This document shows positions 9,357 through 17,993 of a stretch of 64,000 bases of DNA, in pieces (within the stretch, counting starts at the first letter, position 1; the number at the start of each line of letters is the position of its first letter). The stretch is taken from the NCBI RefSeq assembly GCF_015710575.1, contig NZ_CP065373.1, forward strand, positions 1,178,001 through 1,242,000, written 5' to 3'. The notes under the pieces are model-generated. The model was not told the DNA's origin. It was given only the letters and a program-made list of their open reading frames with translations, and did no database searches. This DNA is from Mycolicibacterium mengxianglii. GTDB lineage: Bacteria; Actinomycetota; Actinomycetes; Mycobacteriales; Mycobacteriaceae. Both the position numbers and the translations under genes were made by a program.

Positions 9357-10705
9357 TTCCTTCTGCAGCCGCGAGGGGTGGCCGCTTTGGTCAGGCGCCC
9401 TGAGGCTGTCAGCACCGCTTCGGCGCCGAATGCGTTGATTGCCGCGTTGACGGCGGTTTCGGCGCCGTAGAGGTCGGTGGTGGTCACCAGTAACTGGGCG
9501 ATATCGGCCTGCAGGTGCACGTCGGAGGCGCCGAACTCCGAGGTGTCGAAACCGCCGAACAACGTCGTGCCGTCCTCGACGGTGAGTTCCTTGCTGCGCA
9601 GGTCACCGTGGGCGATCTGATGGTCGTGCAGCACGCGAAGCGACTTCCAGGCGCTGGCGGCGAGGTCGTCGCCCTCGCATTCGGCGATCGGCGTGCCGCG
9701 GGTCGGGGTGTGCGCGTACAGCGTCCAGCCACGGTCGAGATCCGCGACGGCCAGAGTGGTGGTGCCGGCCACCCCGACGTCGCCGATGGCGATGCCCATC
9801 AGCGCGCGATGCTCAACCGCCCGGCGCATCGAGGTATGCAGTGGTGCGGTTTCCCGCTTGCGCAGCCGGGCCCACCGCCAGAACTGCCGCAGCGCGCCGC
9901 CGCTGCGCTGATTGGGCCCGTAGAGCTCGACGACAGCGGGATCTTCGGGTCCGAAGGCCGACACCACCAACGGGCCCGCGCCGGCCGGTCGGATCACCGT
10001 CAGCCCGGTGACGGCCATCCCACGCCGGGCCAGCGCGCGCACGGCGCCGTCGAGGGGCACCTCCAGCGCCGGAGTTCCGACGACGAGGACGGTCAGCGCT
10101 CCGACGAACCAGCCCACCGCCAAGCCGAGCAGGGAGCGTGCGGGCACGACGGCGCTGACCACGAGGTGGATCGGGACGAAGGCCAGCAACAACGCCCACC
10201 ACCAGCGCCGTTGCCGTGCCGGTAGCCACGGCCCCGACACCGTGAGCACCGCGGCCAGCATGGCGATCCAGCGTGGGTCGTCGAGGAACTGGGACAACAG
10301 CGTGTCCAGCCGGTCGGACAGGTCGAAATGCCACTGCGGCGCGGCGATGCCGTTGCCTGAGATCGACAGGGACAACACGGCGACGATCCCGGCCGCCCCG
10401 TAGGCCCCGAGCAGTTTCCACTGCCGGCCGACGATCAACCCGAACAGGATGGCGAACGGCAACGCCAGGATCGCCAAGCCGTAGGCCAGGTACACCAGGT
10501 TCGACTGGGTGGGTGTCAGGACGCCGACGATCTTCGAGATCGACCTCTCCAGCGCTTCCCATTCGCTGCGGGTGATCAACGAACTCGTCACCACGAAGAT
10601 CAGGAACGCCGTCGCGAAGAGGAGACGGATGATGTCGTTGGTGCGTCGGGTCAGCGGCTGCAGCAAGCTGCCCGAAACGGCGATCTCCCGCCCGTCAACT
10701 CGCAT
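9311..10705 (-). CDS. Membrane protein with degenerate kinase-like domain (N-terminal part of frame-interrupted protein)
   Basis: 464-residue frame. Residues 1-210 contain about six hydrophobic segments (such as LLFATAFLIFVVTSSLI). Residues 230-440 are soluble and kinase-like, with a catalytic-loop-like HDHQIAHGDLRSKEL and a GGFDTSEF segment in place of DFG. The last ~18 residues (after KAATP) are Arg/Cys-rich and look out of frame. The frame 8337-9356 continues the family sequence, so I read these two as one gene split by a one-base deletion near 9375. The ATG at 10705 is convincing but has a weak ribosome site. Confidence 0.75.
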   Translation of the reverse strand: MRVDGREIAVSGSLLQPLTRRTNDIIRLLFATAFLIFVVTSSLITRSEWEALERSISKIVGVLTPTQSNLVYLAYGLAILALPFAILFGLIVGRQWKLLGAYGAAGIVAVLSLSISGNGIAAPQWHFDLSDRLDTLLSQFLDDPRWIAMLAAVLTVSGPWLPARQRRWWWALLLAFVPIHLVVSAVVPARSLLGLAVGWFVGALTVLVVGTPALEVPLDGAVRALARRGMAVTGLTVIRPAGAGPLVVSAFGPEDPAVVELYGPNQRSGGALRQFWRWARLRKRETAPLHTSMRRAVEHRALMGIAIGDVGVAGTTTLAVADLDRGWTLYAHTPTRGTPIAECEGDDLAASAWKSLRVLHDHQIAHGDLRSKELTVEDGTTLFGGFDTSEFGASDVHLQADIAQLLVTTTDLYGAETAVNAAINAFGAEAVLTASGRLTKAATPRGCRRKCRTRARSWVRPARR

Positions 10706-10765
10706 AGTGGGGGGAATTCTCTCAGATCGGCTCAGACCGGACCAGAAGGCGTCCGAGTGGGGAGA

Positions 10766-12394
10766 TCAGACGATCAGGGAACGCGCCGCTGCACGGCGCA
10801 CCTTTCCCGAGGGTGTTTTGGGGATGGTGCCGGGTCCGAGCACCACGACGTTGCGCGGTCGCACGTTCGTTTCGACGAACACCTCGTGGGCGACCTGGTG
10901 TTGGATGCGCCGGGCTTGCGCGGCGTCGTCGTAGGTGTTCGATTCGACAACCACCGCGAATGTCTCGCGGTGTTCCAGTTCGAGCCGGACGGCCACCGCG
11001 CATCCCGGTCGTACGCCGGCGACGCGGCCGGCGGCGCGTTCGATATCGGAGGGGAAGATGTTGCGCCCGCCCATGATGATGATGTCCTTGACACGTCCGC
11101 ACACCACGAGGTGATTGTCTTCGGTCAGGTAGCCGAGATCACCGGTGTCGAACCAGCCCAGCGCATCCTGGGTCGGGACGAAACCGGCGATGGTCTGGTA
11201 GCCGCAACTGACCGACTCACCGCGGACCTGGATCACGCCGACTCCGCGGGTCGGCAACAGGTTGGCGTCCTCATCGACGATGCGCGCCTCCAGTCCCTGC
11301 AGCGGCGGTCCCAGGCAGGCCAGCCGGCGGCCGCGACCCTTGGTCTGCGGCACGGCACGATGCAGGGCGGCCAGGATGTCGGCGTCTACTTCGTCGACCT
11401 GCAGCCCGCCGCCGCAGGCTGAGAAGGACACCGCCACAGTGGTTTCCGCCATGCCGTATGCCGGCAGGATCGCCTCGGCGCGCAAGCCGAAGGGCGCCCC
11501 GGCCGCGCACAACGCCTCGACATCGGCGGGTTCGACCTGCTCGGCGCCCGACAGGGCCCAGCGCAATGAGGACAGGTCGAACTTGCTGGTATCAGTCTGT
11601 TGACGTAAACGCTTGGCCAACAACGCATATGCGAAGTTCGGCGCCGCCGTCATAGTGCCCCGGTACTTGTCGATCAGTCTGGCCCACAACAAGATGTCGC
11701 CGAGGAAGTCCATCGGCGTGACCTTGACCAGCTCGGCGCCGAAGTACATGGGAACCACAAGGAATCCCGTCATTCCCATGTCGTGGAACAGTGGGAGCCA
11801 GCTCACGATGACGTCGGTGTCGAGGTCGTATTCGGCACCGAGGAACATCGCCTCGGCATTCGATTCGAGATTGCGGTGGGTGATCGTCACTGCCTTCGGC
11901 GGCCCCGTCGATCCGGAGGTCAGTTGCATCATCGCCACATCGTCTTCCCCTGTGGGGAGGGCATCGATGGGGTCGGCATCAAACAGGTCTGCGACGGTCA
12001 CCACCGTCAATCCCAGCGTCTCCAGGACGGGGGCGGCGGGCATGAACGGGTCGGAGACGACGACCGCTTTCGCCCCGATCAATGTGATCACGGCGGCTGT
12101 CTCCTCGGCCCAGCGCGCCAGATCGGTCCGCGGGGTCGGTTGGTGCAGCATGGTGAGGCTGGCGCCGCGCATCCAAATGCCTTGGGCCGTAGGCGCTATC
12201 TCCGCAGGCGCACCGGCGAGCACGGCGACGGCGTCGCCGTGGCTCACTCCGGCGGTTGCCAATCCGCCGGCGATGCGGCGGGCACGCTCGTGCACCTCGC
12301 GCCAGGTGTGCCGGACCGGGGTGTGCGGCTCGCCGGTCACCATGCCCCGGCTGTCGCTGGCGTTGCGAAACATCGTGTCGGTGAACCGGCTCAT
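10766..12394 (-). CDS. Fatty acyl-AMP ligase (FadD/FAAL type)
   Basis: 542-residue adenylate-forming enzyme that activates a fatty acid as acyl-AMP, usually for transfer to an acyl-carrier or polyketide synthase protein. The P-loop is [17 protein letters not shown]. The FAAL-typical block [13 protein letters not shown] follows, and the C-terminal lysine motif is [11 protein letters not shown]. The ATG at 12394 has GGAAGGA upstream and overlaps the stop of the small upstream gene (ATGA), so the pair is an operon. A longer frame to 12727 is an artefact. No polyketide synthase lies in the window, so its acceptor is unknown; a CoA ligase role is the alternative. Confidence 0.88.
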   Translation of the reverse strand: MSRFTDTMFRNASDSRGMVTGEPHTPVRHTWREVHERARRIAGGLATAGVSHGDAVAVLAGAPAEIAPTAQGIWMRGASLTMLHQPTPRTDLARWAEETAAVITLIGAKAVVVSDPFMPAAPVLETLGLTVVTVADLFDADPIDALPTGEDDVAMMQLTSGSTGPPKAVTITHRNLESNAEAMFLGAEYDLDTDVIVSWLPLFHDMGMTGFLVVPMYFGAELVKVTPMDFLGDILLWARLIDKYRGTMTAAPNFAYALLAKRLRQQTDTSKFDLSSLRWALSGAEQVEPADVEALCAAGAPFGLRAEAILPAYGMAETTVAVSFSACGGGLQVDEVDADILAALHRAVPQTKGRGRRLACLGPPLQGLEARIVDEDANLLPTRGVGVIQVRGESVSCGYQTIAGFVPTQDALGWFDTGDLGYLTEDNHLVVCGRVKDIIIMGGRNIFPSDIERAAGRVAGVRPGCAVAVRLELEHRETFAVVVESNTYDDAAQARRIQHQVAHEVFVETNVRPRNVVVLGPGTIPKTPSGKVRRAAARSLIV

Positions 12395-12780
12395 GATTCC
12401 TTCCCGATCTGTCGGTGCGGGCCAGCCGGCAGATCGCCGGATATCGGAGATGCCGGGCCGCCCCACAGTTCGTCTTCGCCGGAACCGGGCTCCGGCACGT
12501 GAAGGAGCGCGCGCATCAGGTTGATGGTCATCGGGTGCGATGAGCCGGACACTTCTTTGAGCATTCGTTGTGCGGTCTCGGCGTCGGTGTCGGACGGCAC
12601 CACGAAGAGCACTGCGTCCCGGGTATGGGTGCCCATGAGGTAGATGGTGTCGCTGGCCACGAGGCGGTAGGAATCCACCGTGATCGAGGTGCCGCCGCGA
12701 ATGACCCGCGCCGGTGCCGGCGGCCATACCCGGCTGTCGTAGACGACTCGCCGGATGGGCCCGATCAATGATCCGACCAC
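12391..12780 (-). CDS. Hypothetical protein, partner of fatty acyl-AMP ligase
   Basis: 129 residues from a GTG at 12780, family not recognised. It has a central region of alternating strands ([23 protein letters not shown]), a helix with QRMLKEVSG, and a polar Gly/Pro-rich tail. There is no signal peptide, membrane segment or cysteine motif. It overlaps the ligase start by four bases, so co-translation is likely and a shared job is plausible. The start is uncertain because no clear ribosome site precedes it. Confidence 0.55.
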   Translation of the reverse strand: MVGSLIGPIRRVVYDSRVWPPAPARVIRGGTSITVDSYRLVASDTIYLMGTHTRDAVLFVVPSDTDAETAQRMLKEVSGSSHPMTINLMRALLHVPEPGSGEDELWGGPASPISGDLPAGPHRQIGKES

Positions 12781-13135
12781 TGCGATCAGGTCGGGAAGCT
12801 CGTTGCTGAGGTCATGCGTGGCGGGCCACCACGCGCCGTCGACTCCGCCTGCTCCAGTGGCCCGGTCGCATATCGCGAACCGAGCAATGTCCGGACTACT
12901 GCGAGCGATACGCGAGCTCCTGTCGGGTAAGCCGCCAGTGAAGAACGGCGTCCTGGTCCTGACGCACGGGGAGCGCGCGACGGCCTCAGCGTAGCAGCGG
13001 CACAGCGCCTCAGATCAGCGCCGACACCCGTGGTTGAGGCAATTGTTATCAACGACGCCGGCCTGTGATGGTGGCAAACCGGGGGGTTTGTGGTCCAGCC
13101 CGAACGGACAAGGGGCGACGGCTAATCTCAGTCGC
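12781..13135. other. Intergenic region between divergent genes, no confident gene
   Basis: About 355 bases between the small FAAL-linked gene and the divergent SDR gene. Short open frames on both strands have unnatural composition. The only structure I see is a hairpin CAAACC-GGGG-GGTTTG at 13075-13090, about 45 bases before the SDR start. It probably carries the promoters of both flanking genes, but I cannot place them. Confidence 0.5.
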
Positions 13136-14029
13136 GTGGCAGCACAGTGGTCGTCGGGCCGTCTCGGCAATGTTGCAGGCAAGCGGATCATCGTCACGGG
13201 AGCGACCAACGGTGTGGGTCTGGCCACCGCACGGACGCTGGTCGGTGCCGGAGCCCAGGTGGTCCTGGCGGTTCGCAACACCGACCTCGGCGCCCAGCGG
13301 GCCCGCGAGATGGGCGGGTCGACCGAGGTGGTCGAACTCGATCTGGCCGACCAGGCGTCGGTGCGTTCCTTTCCGGACCGGCTCAGCGGCGACGGGGTCG
13401 ACATTCTGATCAACAACGCCGGCGGGCTCAGCCAGCGGCGCAGTGACACCGCCGACGGGTTCGAGACGACCCTGGCGACGAACCTGCTGGGCCCGTTCGC
13501 GTTGACGAACCTGCTGTTTCCCCGCATTCGGTCGCAGATCATCACCGTGGGCTCCGAAGCGCACAAGCGGACGACCCTGCGCCTCGAGGACATGCATCTG
13601 CGGTCGGAGAAGTGGACGGTGATGGGCGCCTACGCTCGCTCGAAGCTGGCGGTGATGCTGTGGGGCCTGGAGCTCGACCGTCGGCTGCGGGCGGCGGGCT
13701 CGCCGGTGACGAGTCAGCTCACCGATCCGGGGTGGGTGTCGTCGAATATCTCCAATGTGGCCGATACCCCGGTGCTGGCGTTGGCGCACCGCGCGATCAA
13801 GACGGTGGGGGACCGGCTGGCCAACGACATCGATCAGGGCGCCGCGCCCACGCTGTACTGCATCAGCGAGCCGATTCCGCCGGGCAGCTACGTGGGTGTC
13901 GACGGCGTCATGGGGTTGCGCGGGGGTCCGGTGCTGATCGGGCGCTCGGCGCAGGCCTGTGACTACGACCTGGCGAGCCGGGTGTTCGCGTTCGCCGAGA
14001 AGGAGACCGGGACGTCCCTGGCCGTGTAG
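13136..14029 (+). CDS. Short-chain dehydrogenase/reductase (retinol dehydrogenase-like)
   Basis: 297-residue NAD(P)-dependent oxidoreductase. The nucleotide-binding motif is TGATNGVGLA near residue 21. NNAGG follows, then the catalytic Ser in ITVGSEA and Tyr-Lys in YARSK. The layout, with an extended C-terminus past the active site, matches the light-dependent protochlorophyllide-reductase/retinol dehydrogenase branch of SDRs. The start is a GTG at 13136; the frame extends to 13034 without a better ribosome site. It stands alone, ending 15 bases before the convergent DUF2236 gene. The substrate is unknown. Confidence 0.82.
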   Translation: MAAQWSSGRLGNVAGKRIIVTGATNGVGLATARTLVGAGAQVVLAVRNTDLGAQRAREMGGSTEVVELDLADQASVRSFPDRLSGDGVDILINNAGGLSQRRSDTADGFETTLATNLLGPFALTNLLFPRIRSQIITVGSEAHKRTTLRLEDMHLRSEKWTVMGAYARSKLAVMLWGLELDRRLRAAGSPVTSQLTDPGWVSSNISNVADTPVLALAHRAIKTVGDRLANDIDQGAAPTLYCISEPIPPGSYVGVDGVMGLRGGPVLIGRSAQACDYDLASRVFAFAEKETGTSLAV

Positions 14030-14044
14030 GCGGGGCGCCGTCGA

Positions 14045-14893
14045 TCAGCGTGCGTTCATCGCCCAGCGGATGCCGCCCACCAATGTCTGCCCGGTCCACT
14101 TGACCGCGGTGGCCTCCGCCGGTGGGAAATAGGGCAACCGCAGCGGCAGCCGGGCCCAGGGCGGCAGCATCCCCACCGCGGCGGCCGACAGTGCGGCGTA
14201 GGGGCCGCGCGCAACCAGTGGCAGCGGCGGGGTCAGTAGCAGGAAACGCGCCGCGTCGCGCGCTTCGCGGGTGCCTCTGAGCTCCGGCCGGTAGCTCTGA
14301 ATGCGTTGTGCGAGTTCGGCTTCCGTGGTCGGAGGATTCTCGACCCCGAGTGCCGACGCGATGCGGGCGGCATCGGCGACATAGCCGTCGCGCCCGTGCT
14401 GATCCAGCGGCTTGGCTCCGTAGCGTTGGTGGGCCAGCAGGAAACTGTCGATTTCGGCGATGTGAACCCACTCCAGCAGGTGGGGATCGGAGGCCGCGTA
14501 AGGGATGCCGTCGGCCGTGGTGCCGTGTACCCGCCGGTGGATCCCGCGGACCTGGTCGACGGCACGCTGCGCGTCGGTGGCGGTGCCATAGGTGGTGACG
14601 GCCAGGAAGGTGCTGGTGCGCTGCAGTCGTCCCCACGGATCGCCGCGGTAGTCGGAGTGCTGGGCGACGCCGGCCATGGCCAACGGGTGCAGCGACTGCA
14701 GCAGCAGGGCCCGCAGTCCGCCGACGAACATCGATGCGTCGCCGTGCACCCGGCGAATGGGCCGGTCCGGGCTGAACCAGCGGGGCCCGGGGGCCTCATG
14801 GATCCTGGCGCGGTTTGCCGGGCCGTCGGGTCCGGCGATCAGTCCGAACAAGCTGCGGCCCAGGCCGTCGCGCACCGCCGTCAGGCTCACCAT
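14045..14893 (-). CDS. Oxygenase MpaB-like (DUF2236) protein
   Basis: 282-residue protein of the DUF2236 family, whose better-known members include latex-clearing and MpaB-type haem oxygenases. Family features are GDASMFVGGLRALLLQSLHPLAMAGV with its conserved His, a RLQRT segment, and HLLEWVHIAEIDSFL, where the His is a candidate haem ligand. I chose ATG 14893; the frame to 15049 would run through the rhamnose promoter. GAAGAG lies very close to the ATG, so the GTG at 14890 is an alternative. The biochemical role is unproven. Confidence 0.78.
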   Translation of the reverse strand: MVSLTAVRDGLGRSLFGLIAGPDGPANRARIHEAPGPRWFSPDRPIRRVHGDASMFVGGLRALLLQSLHPLAMAGVAQHSDYRGDPWGRLQRTSTFLAVTTYGTATDAQRAVDQVRGIHRRVHGTTADGIPYAASDPHLLEWVHIAEIDSFLLAHQRYGAKPLDQHGRDGYVADAARIASALGVENPPTTEAELAQRIQSYRPELRGTREARDAARFLLLTPPLPLVARGPYAALSAAAVGMLPPWARLPLRLPYFPPAEATAVKWTGQTLVGGIRWAMNAR

Positions 14894-14959
14894 CTCTTCA
14901 CGGTACCGGCGTTGGTTTGCCCGCTGACTCGCTGTCTGCACCCCAGGGCCGGAGGGGTC

Positions 14960-14989
14960 TTGACGAAGAGGCCCCGGGGGCCCTACTGT
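14960..14989 (+). promoter_or_regulatory. Candidate promoter of the rhamnose operon
   Basis: TTGACG at 14960-14965 and TACTGT at 14984-14989 are 18 bases apart and resemble a SigA-type -35/-10 pair. Transcription would begin about 7 bases later, just upstream of the operator palindrome at 15005. No experimental support. Confidence 0.45.
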
Positions 14990-15004
14990 GACCGCACTCA
15001 CTGT

Positions 15005-15018
15005 TTGAAACGTTTCAA
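15005..15018. promoter_or_regulatory. LacI-family operator of the rhamnose operon
   Basis: Perfect 14-bp palindrome TTGAAACGTTTCAA. It has the even-length, central-CG form typical of LacI/GalR-family operators. It sits 29 bases before the rhamnose mutarotase start and just downstream of a candidate promoter, so binding of the LacI-type regulator encoded at 21513-22523 would block transcription. The link to that regulator is inferred from operon context. Confidence 0.75.
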
Positions 15019-15047
15019 TACCGCGTGCCGGAAGGGTTCGGTGAGAC

Positions 15048-15386
15048 ATGCCGCAGTCACCCGGGAGCCAACGGGTCTGCTTCCTGCTGCATCTGAAGCC
15101 GGACCGGGTGGACGACTACCTCGCCGCCCATGAACACGTGTGGCCGGAGATGCTCGACGCGCTGCGCGCCGCCGGTTGGCACAACTATTCGCTGTTCGTC
15201 CGGCCCGAAGACGGGCTGGTCATCGGCTACCTCGAAACGCCCGACTTCGCCGCCGCGCAACAGGGCATGGCCGCCACTGAGGTGAACGCCAAATGGCAAG
15301 CCGGGATGGCGCAATTCTTCGACAATGATGGCGCTCATCCCGACGAGACGATGCGACCGCTGACCGAGTACTTCCACCTCGCCTGA
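15048..15386 (+). CDS. rhaM: L-rhamnose mutarotase
   Basis: 112-residue enzyme that interconverts alpha and beta anomers of L-rhamnose ahead of the isomerase. The family pattern is clear: VCFLLHLKPDRVDDYLAAHEHVWPEML at the N-terminus (dimeric ferredoxin-like barrel with its conserved His), then GWHNYSLFV and a C-terminal MRPLTEYFHL. Length matches the family. First gene of the rhamnose operon, directly behind the LacI-type operator. Confidence 0.93.
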   Translation: MPQSPGSQRVCFLLHLKPDRVDDYLAAHEHVWPEMLDALRAAGWHNYSLFVRPEDGLVIGYLETPDFAAAQQGMAATEVNAKWQAGMAQFFDNDGAHPDETMRPLTEYFHLA

Positions 15387-15436
15387 CCACCACCGGGCCG
15401 GGTCTCGATACGCCGAACAAGACCGAAGGAAGCAGT

Positions 15437-16762
15437 ATGAAAATCGGAGCGCGCTCCACCACGGGATGGCGGGCCACCATTTCGGTGGCGATGTCCAACT
15501 ACATCGAAGCCGGGTCGATCATCGCGATCGCCACCAGCCTCGCCTTCTGGCAAGCCGAGTTCGGGATCAGCAACTTCGCGGTCGGGCTGCTTGCGGCGCT
15601 GAGCGCCAATGCTTTCGGCGCAGCTATCGGGGCGATCCTCGGTGGCCCGCTGTGCGACCGGTTCGGTCGCAAGGCGATCTACACCTACGACCTGCTGGTG
15701 TACATGGCCGGCGTGCTGCTGGCCGCGTTCGCCGTCAACTTCGCCATGCTGCTGGTGGCCTTCATCGTCACCGGCATCGCGGTCGGTGCCGGTGTCCCGG
15801 CGTCGTGGACCTATATCGCCGAGCAGGCGCCGTCGGTCGAGCGGGCCAAGCACGTCGGCACCGCGCAGTTGGCCTGGTCGGTCGGGCCGCTGGTCGGGTT
15901 TGCATTGGCAGCGGCGCTCGCACCGCTGGGGTTGCTCGGGTCCCGGCTCATCTTCCTGCACCTGTTCGTGGTCGCCGCGGTGGTGTGGTGGGTGCGGCAG
16001 GGTCTGGAGGAGTCCAAGATCTGGTCCGAGGAGGCGAAAGTGGAGCCGGCGGCCATCTCGGCCACCCTGGGCGCCCGCGGCCTGAAAGGGTTGTTCTCCC
16101 GCAAGGTCAACATCACCGCCCTGCTGTTCCTCGGCGGCATCTACCTGTTCTGGAACACCGTCGCCGGACAGGCGGGCATCTTCATGCCGCGTGTCTACGA
16201 CACCGCCGGCCTGCACAGCCCCGTCGCGCAGAATCTGCTGCAGGTGCTGGTGTGGGGCTGCACCGTGGCGGCGACCTACTTCGGGTTCATGCGTTACGCC
16301 GATCGGGTGTCACAGCGACTCCTGTACGTGGTCGGTGCGGCCCTGGGCATCGTCGGCTGGATCGTGCTGGTGGCCTTCACCGACAACGGCGTGCCCACGA
16401 TGCTGATCTTCGCGGTGCTCTGGGGCGTGTCTGCGGGCATCGGTGCGCAGGCCTTCTACAGCCTGTGGACCAGCGAGCTGTTCGCCACGCCGTACCGGGC
16501 CAGTGCCCAGGGAGTGATGTTCTTCGCGGTGCGTACCGCCACCGGCCTGCTGAGTTACTTCTTCCCGACGTTGCTTGCCGCCACCGGGCTGACCCTCGTC
16601 GGGACCCTGCTGATCGGCCTGCTGACGGTAGCCTTGATCATCGGGGCCATCTGGGCGCCGCAGACTCAGGGAAAGACGTTGCAGCAGATCGAGATCGAAC
16701 GTTACGGACAACGGGTAGCGGACAACGTGTCGCCCACCGCGCCCGGCAAGGCGGTGGTCTGA
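15437..16762 (+). CDS. MFS sugar transporter (probable L-rhamnose importer)
   Basis: 441-residue major facilitator protein with about 12 hydrophobic segments. The cytoplasmic-loop signature GGPLCDRFGRKAIY follows TM2, and the sugar-porter-like tail PQTQGKTLQQIE is present. It lies between the mutarotase and the isomerase genes, with the next start (GTG) immediately after its stop, so L-rhamnose uptake is the natural role; this is inferred from position. AAGGAAG precedes the ATG. Confidence 0.88.
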   Translation: MKIGARSTTGWRATISVAMSNYIEAGSIIAIATSLAFWQAEFGISNFAVGLLAALSANAFGAAIGAILGGPLCDRFGRKAIYTYDLLVYMAGVLLAAFAVNFAMLLVAFIVTGIAVGAGVPASWTYIAEQAPSVERAKHVGTAQLAWSVGPLVGFALAAALAPLGLLGSRLIFLHLFVVAAVVWWVRQGLEESKIWSEEAKVEPAAISATLGARGLKGLFSRKVNITALLFLGGIYLFWNTVAGQAGIFMPRVYDTAGLHSPVAQNLLQVLVWGCTVAATYFGFMRYADRVSQRLLYVVGAALGIVGWIVLVAFTDNGVPTMLIFAVLWGVSAGIGAQAFYSLWTSELFATPYRASAQGVMFFAVRTATGLLSYFFPTLLAATGLTLVGTLLIGLLTVALIIGAIWAPQTQGKTLQQIEIERYGQRVADNVSPTAPGKAVV

Positions 16763-17989
16763 GTGAGCGCCCCCGGGTTCGACAACGCCGGGTTCGACAA
16801 CGCCGGGTTCGACAACGCCGTGTTCGACAACGCCGTGTTCGACAACGCCAGGTTCGACAACCTGGCCATCGAACTGCCCTCGTGGGCGTTCGGTAACTCG
16901 GGCACACGTTTCAAGGTGTTCGGCACCCCGGGTACGCCACGCACCGTGCAGGAGAAGATCGCCGACGCGGCCACCGTGCATCGCTTCACTGGATTGGCAC
17001 CCGTTGTGGCGCTTCATATTCCGTGGGATCGTGTTGACGATTACGCGCAGTTGGGCAGCTACGCCCGTGAGCAGGGTGTCGAGCTGGGCACCATCAACTC
17101 CAACACGTTCCAGGACGACGACTACAAGTTCGGCAGCCTGACGCACACCGACAAGGCAGTGCGCCAGAAAGCGATCGATCACCACCTGGCCTGTATTGAC
17201 ATCATGAATCAGACCGGCTCCCGTGATCTCAAGATCTGGCTGGCCGACGGCACCAACTACCCGGGGCAGGGCGATATCCGGGGCCGACAGGACCGATTGA
17301 CCGAATCGCTGGCCACCATCTATCAGCACATCGGTGCCGGTCAGCGAATGGTGTTGGAGTACAAGTTCTTCGAGCCGGCGATGTACATGACCGACGTGCC
17401 GGACTGGGGTACCTCCTATGCCCAGGTCAGCGCCCTCGGAGAGCGGGCCAAGGTCTGTCTGGACACCGGCCACCACGCGCCCGGCACCAACATCGAGTTC
17501 ATCGTCGCGCAGCTGCTGCGACTGGGGAAGCTGGGCTCGTTCGACTTCAACTCACGGTTCTACGCCGACGACGACCTCATCGTCGGAGCCGCTGACCCGT
17601 TCCAACTGTTCCGCATCATGTACGAGGTGATCCGCGGCGGCGGATTGGACGCCCACTCGGATCTGGCGCTGATGCTGGATCAGTGCCACAACGTGGAAGC
17701 CAAGATCCCGGGTCAGATCCGTTCGGTTCTCAATGTCCAGGAGATGACCGCGCGTGCGTTGCTGGTGGACGCGAAGGAGCTGACCGCCGCCCAGGAAGCC
17801 GGTGACGTGCTGGGCGCCAACGGCATCTTCATGGACGCCTTCTACACTGATGTGCGGCCGGCGCTGGCACAGTGGCGCACCGAACGGGGGCTCCCCGCCG
17901 ACCCGATGCGGGCGTTCGCCGAGTCCGGATACCAGAACACGATCGACGCCGACCGGGTCGGCGGCACACAATCCTCATGGGGAGCCTGA
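16763..17989 (+). CDS. rhaI: L-rhamnose isomerase with repeat-bearing N-terminus
   Basis: 408-residue enzyme converting L-rhamnose to L-rhamnulose, of the xylose-isomerase-like barrel type found in actinobacteria and rhizobia. Recognisable segments are LAIELPSWAFGNSGTRFKVF, LHIPWDRVDDY, LDTGHHAPGTNIE and FNSRFYADDDL. The first ~33 residues are unusual: five or six copies of a Phe-Asp-Asn-Ala-X pentapeptide, encoded by 15-bp DNA repeats, precede the conserved start of the family. The GTG start directly follows the MFS stop. A start after the repeats is possible but I see no good codon there. Confidence 0.9.
   Translation: MSAPGFDNAGFDNAGFDNAVFDNAVFDNARFDNLAIELPSWAFGNSGTRFKVFGTPGTPRTVQEKIADAATVHRFTGLAPVVALHIPWDRVDDYAQLGSYAREQGVELGTINSNTFQDDDYKFGSLTHTDKAVRQKAIDHHLACIDIMNQTGSRDLKIWLADGTNYPGQGDIRGRQDRLTESLATIYQHIGAGQRMVLEYKFFEPAMYMTDVPDWGTSYAQVSALGERAKVCLDTGHHAPGTNIEFIVAQLLRLGKLGSFDFNSRFYADDDLIVGAADPFQLFRIMYEVIRGGGLDAHSDLALMLDQCHNVEAKIPGQIRSVLNVQEMTARALLVDAKELTAAQEAGDVLGANGIFMDAFYTDVRPALAQWRTERGLPADPMRAFAESGYQNTIDADRVGGTQSSWGA
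16778..16867 (+). repeat. 15-bp tandem repeat (six units) encoding Phe-Asp-Asn-Ala-X
   Basis: Five near-identical units of TTCGACAACGCCGGG (variants ending GTG and AGG) start at 16778, 16793, 16808, 16823 and 16838. A sixth, diverged unit starts at 16853. The period is a multiple of three, so copy-number change would keep the isomerase frame. The repeated peptide resembles the pentapeptide-repeat pattern. Confidence 0.92.
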
Positions 17990-17993
17990 GAAC

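Noticed and set aside
16778..16867. CRISPR-like array
   Set aside because: Units are contiguous 15-mers with no spacers and are in frame with a gene.
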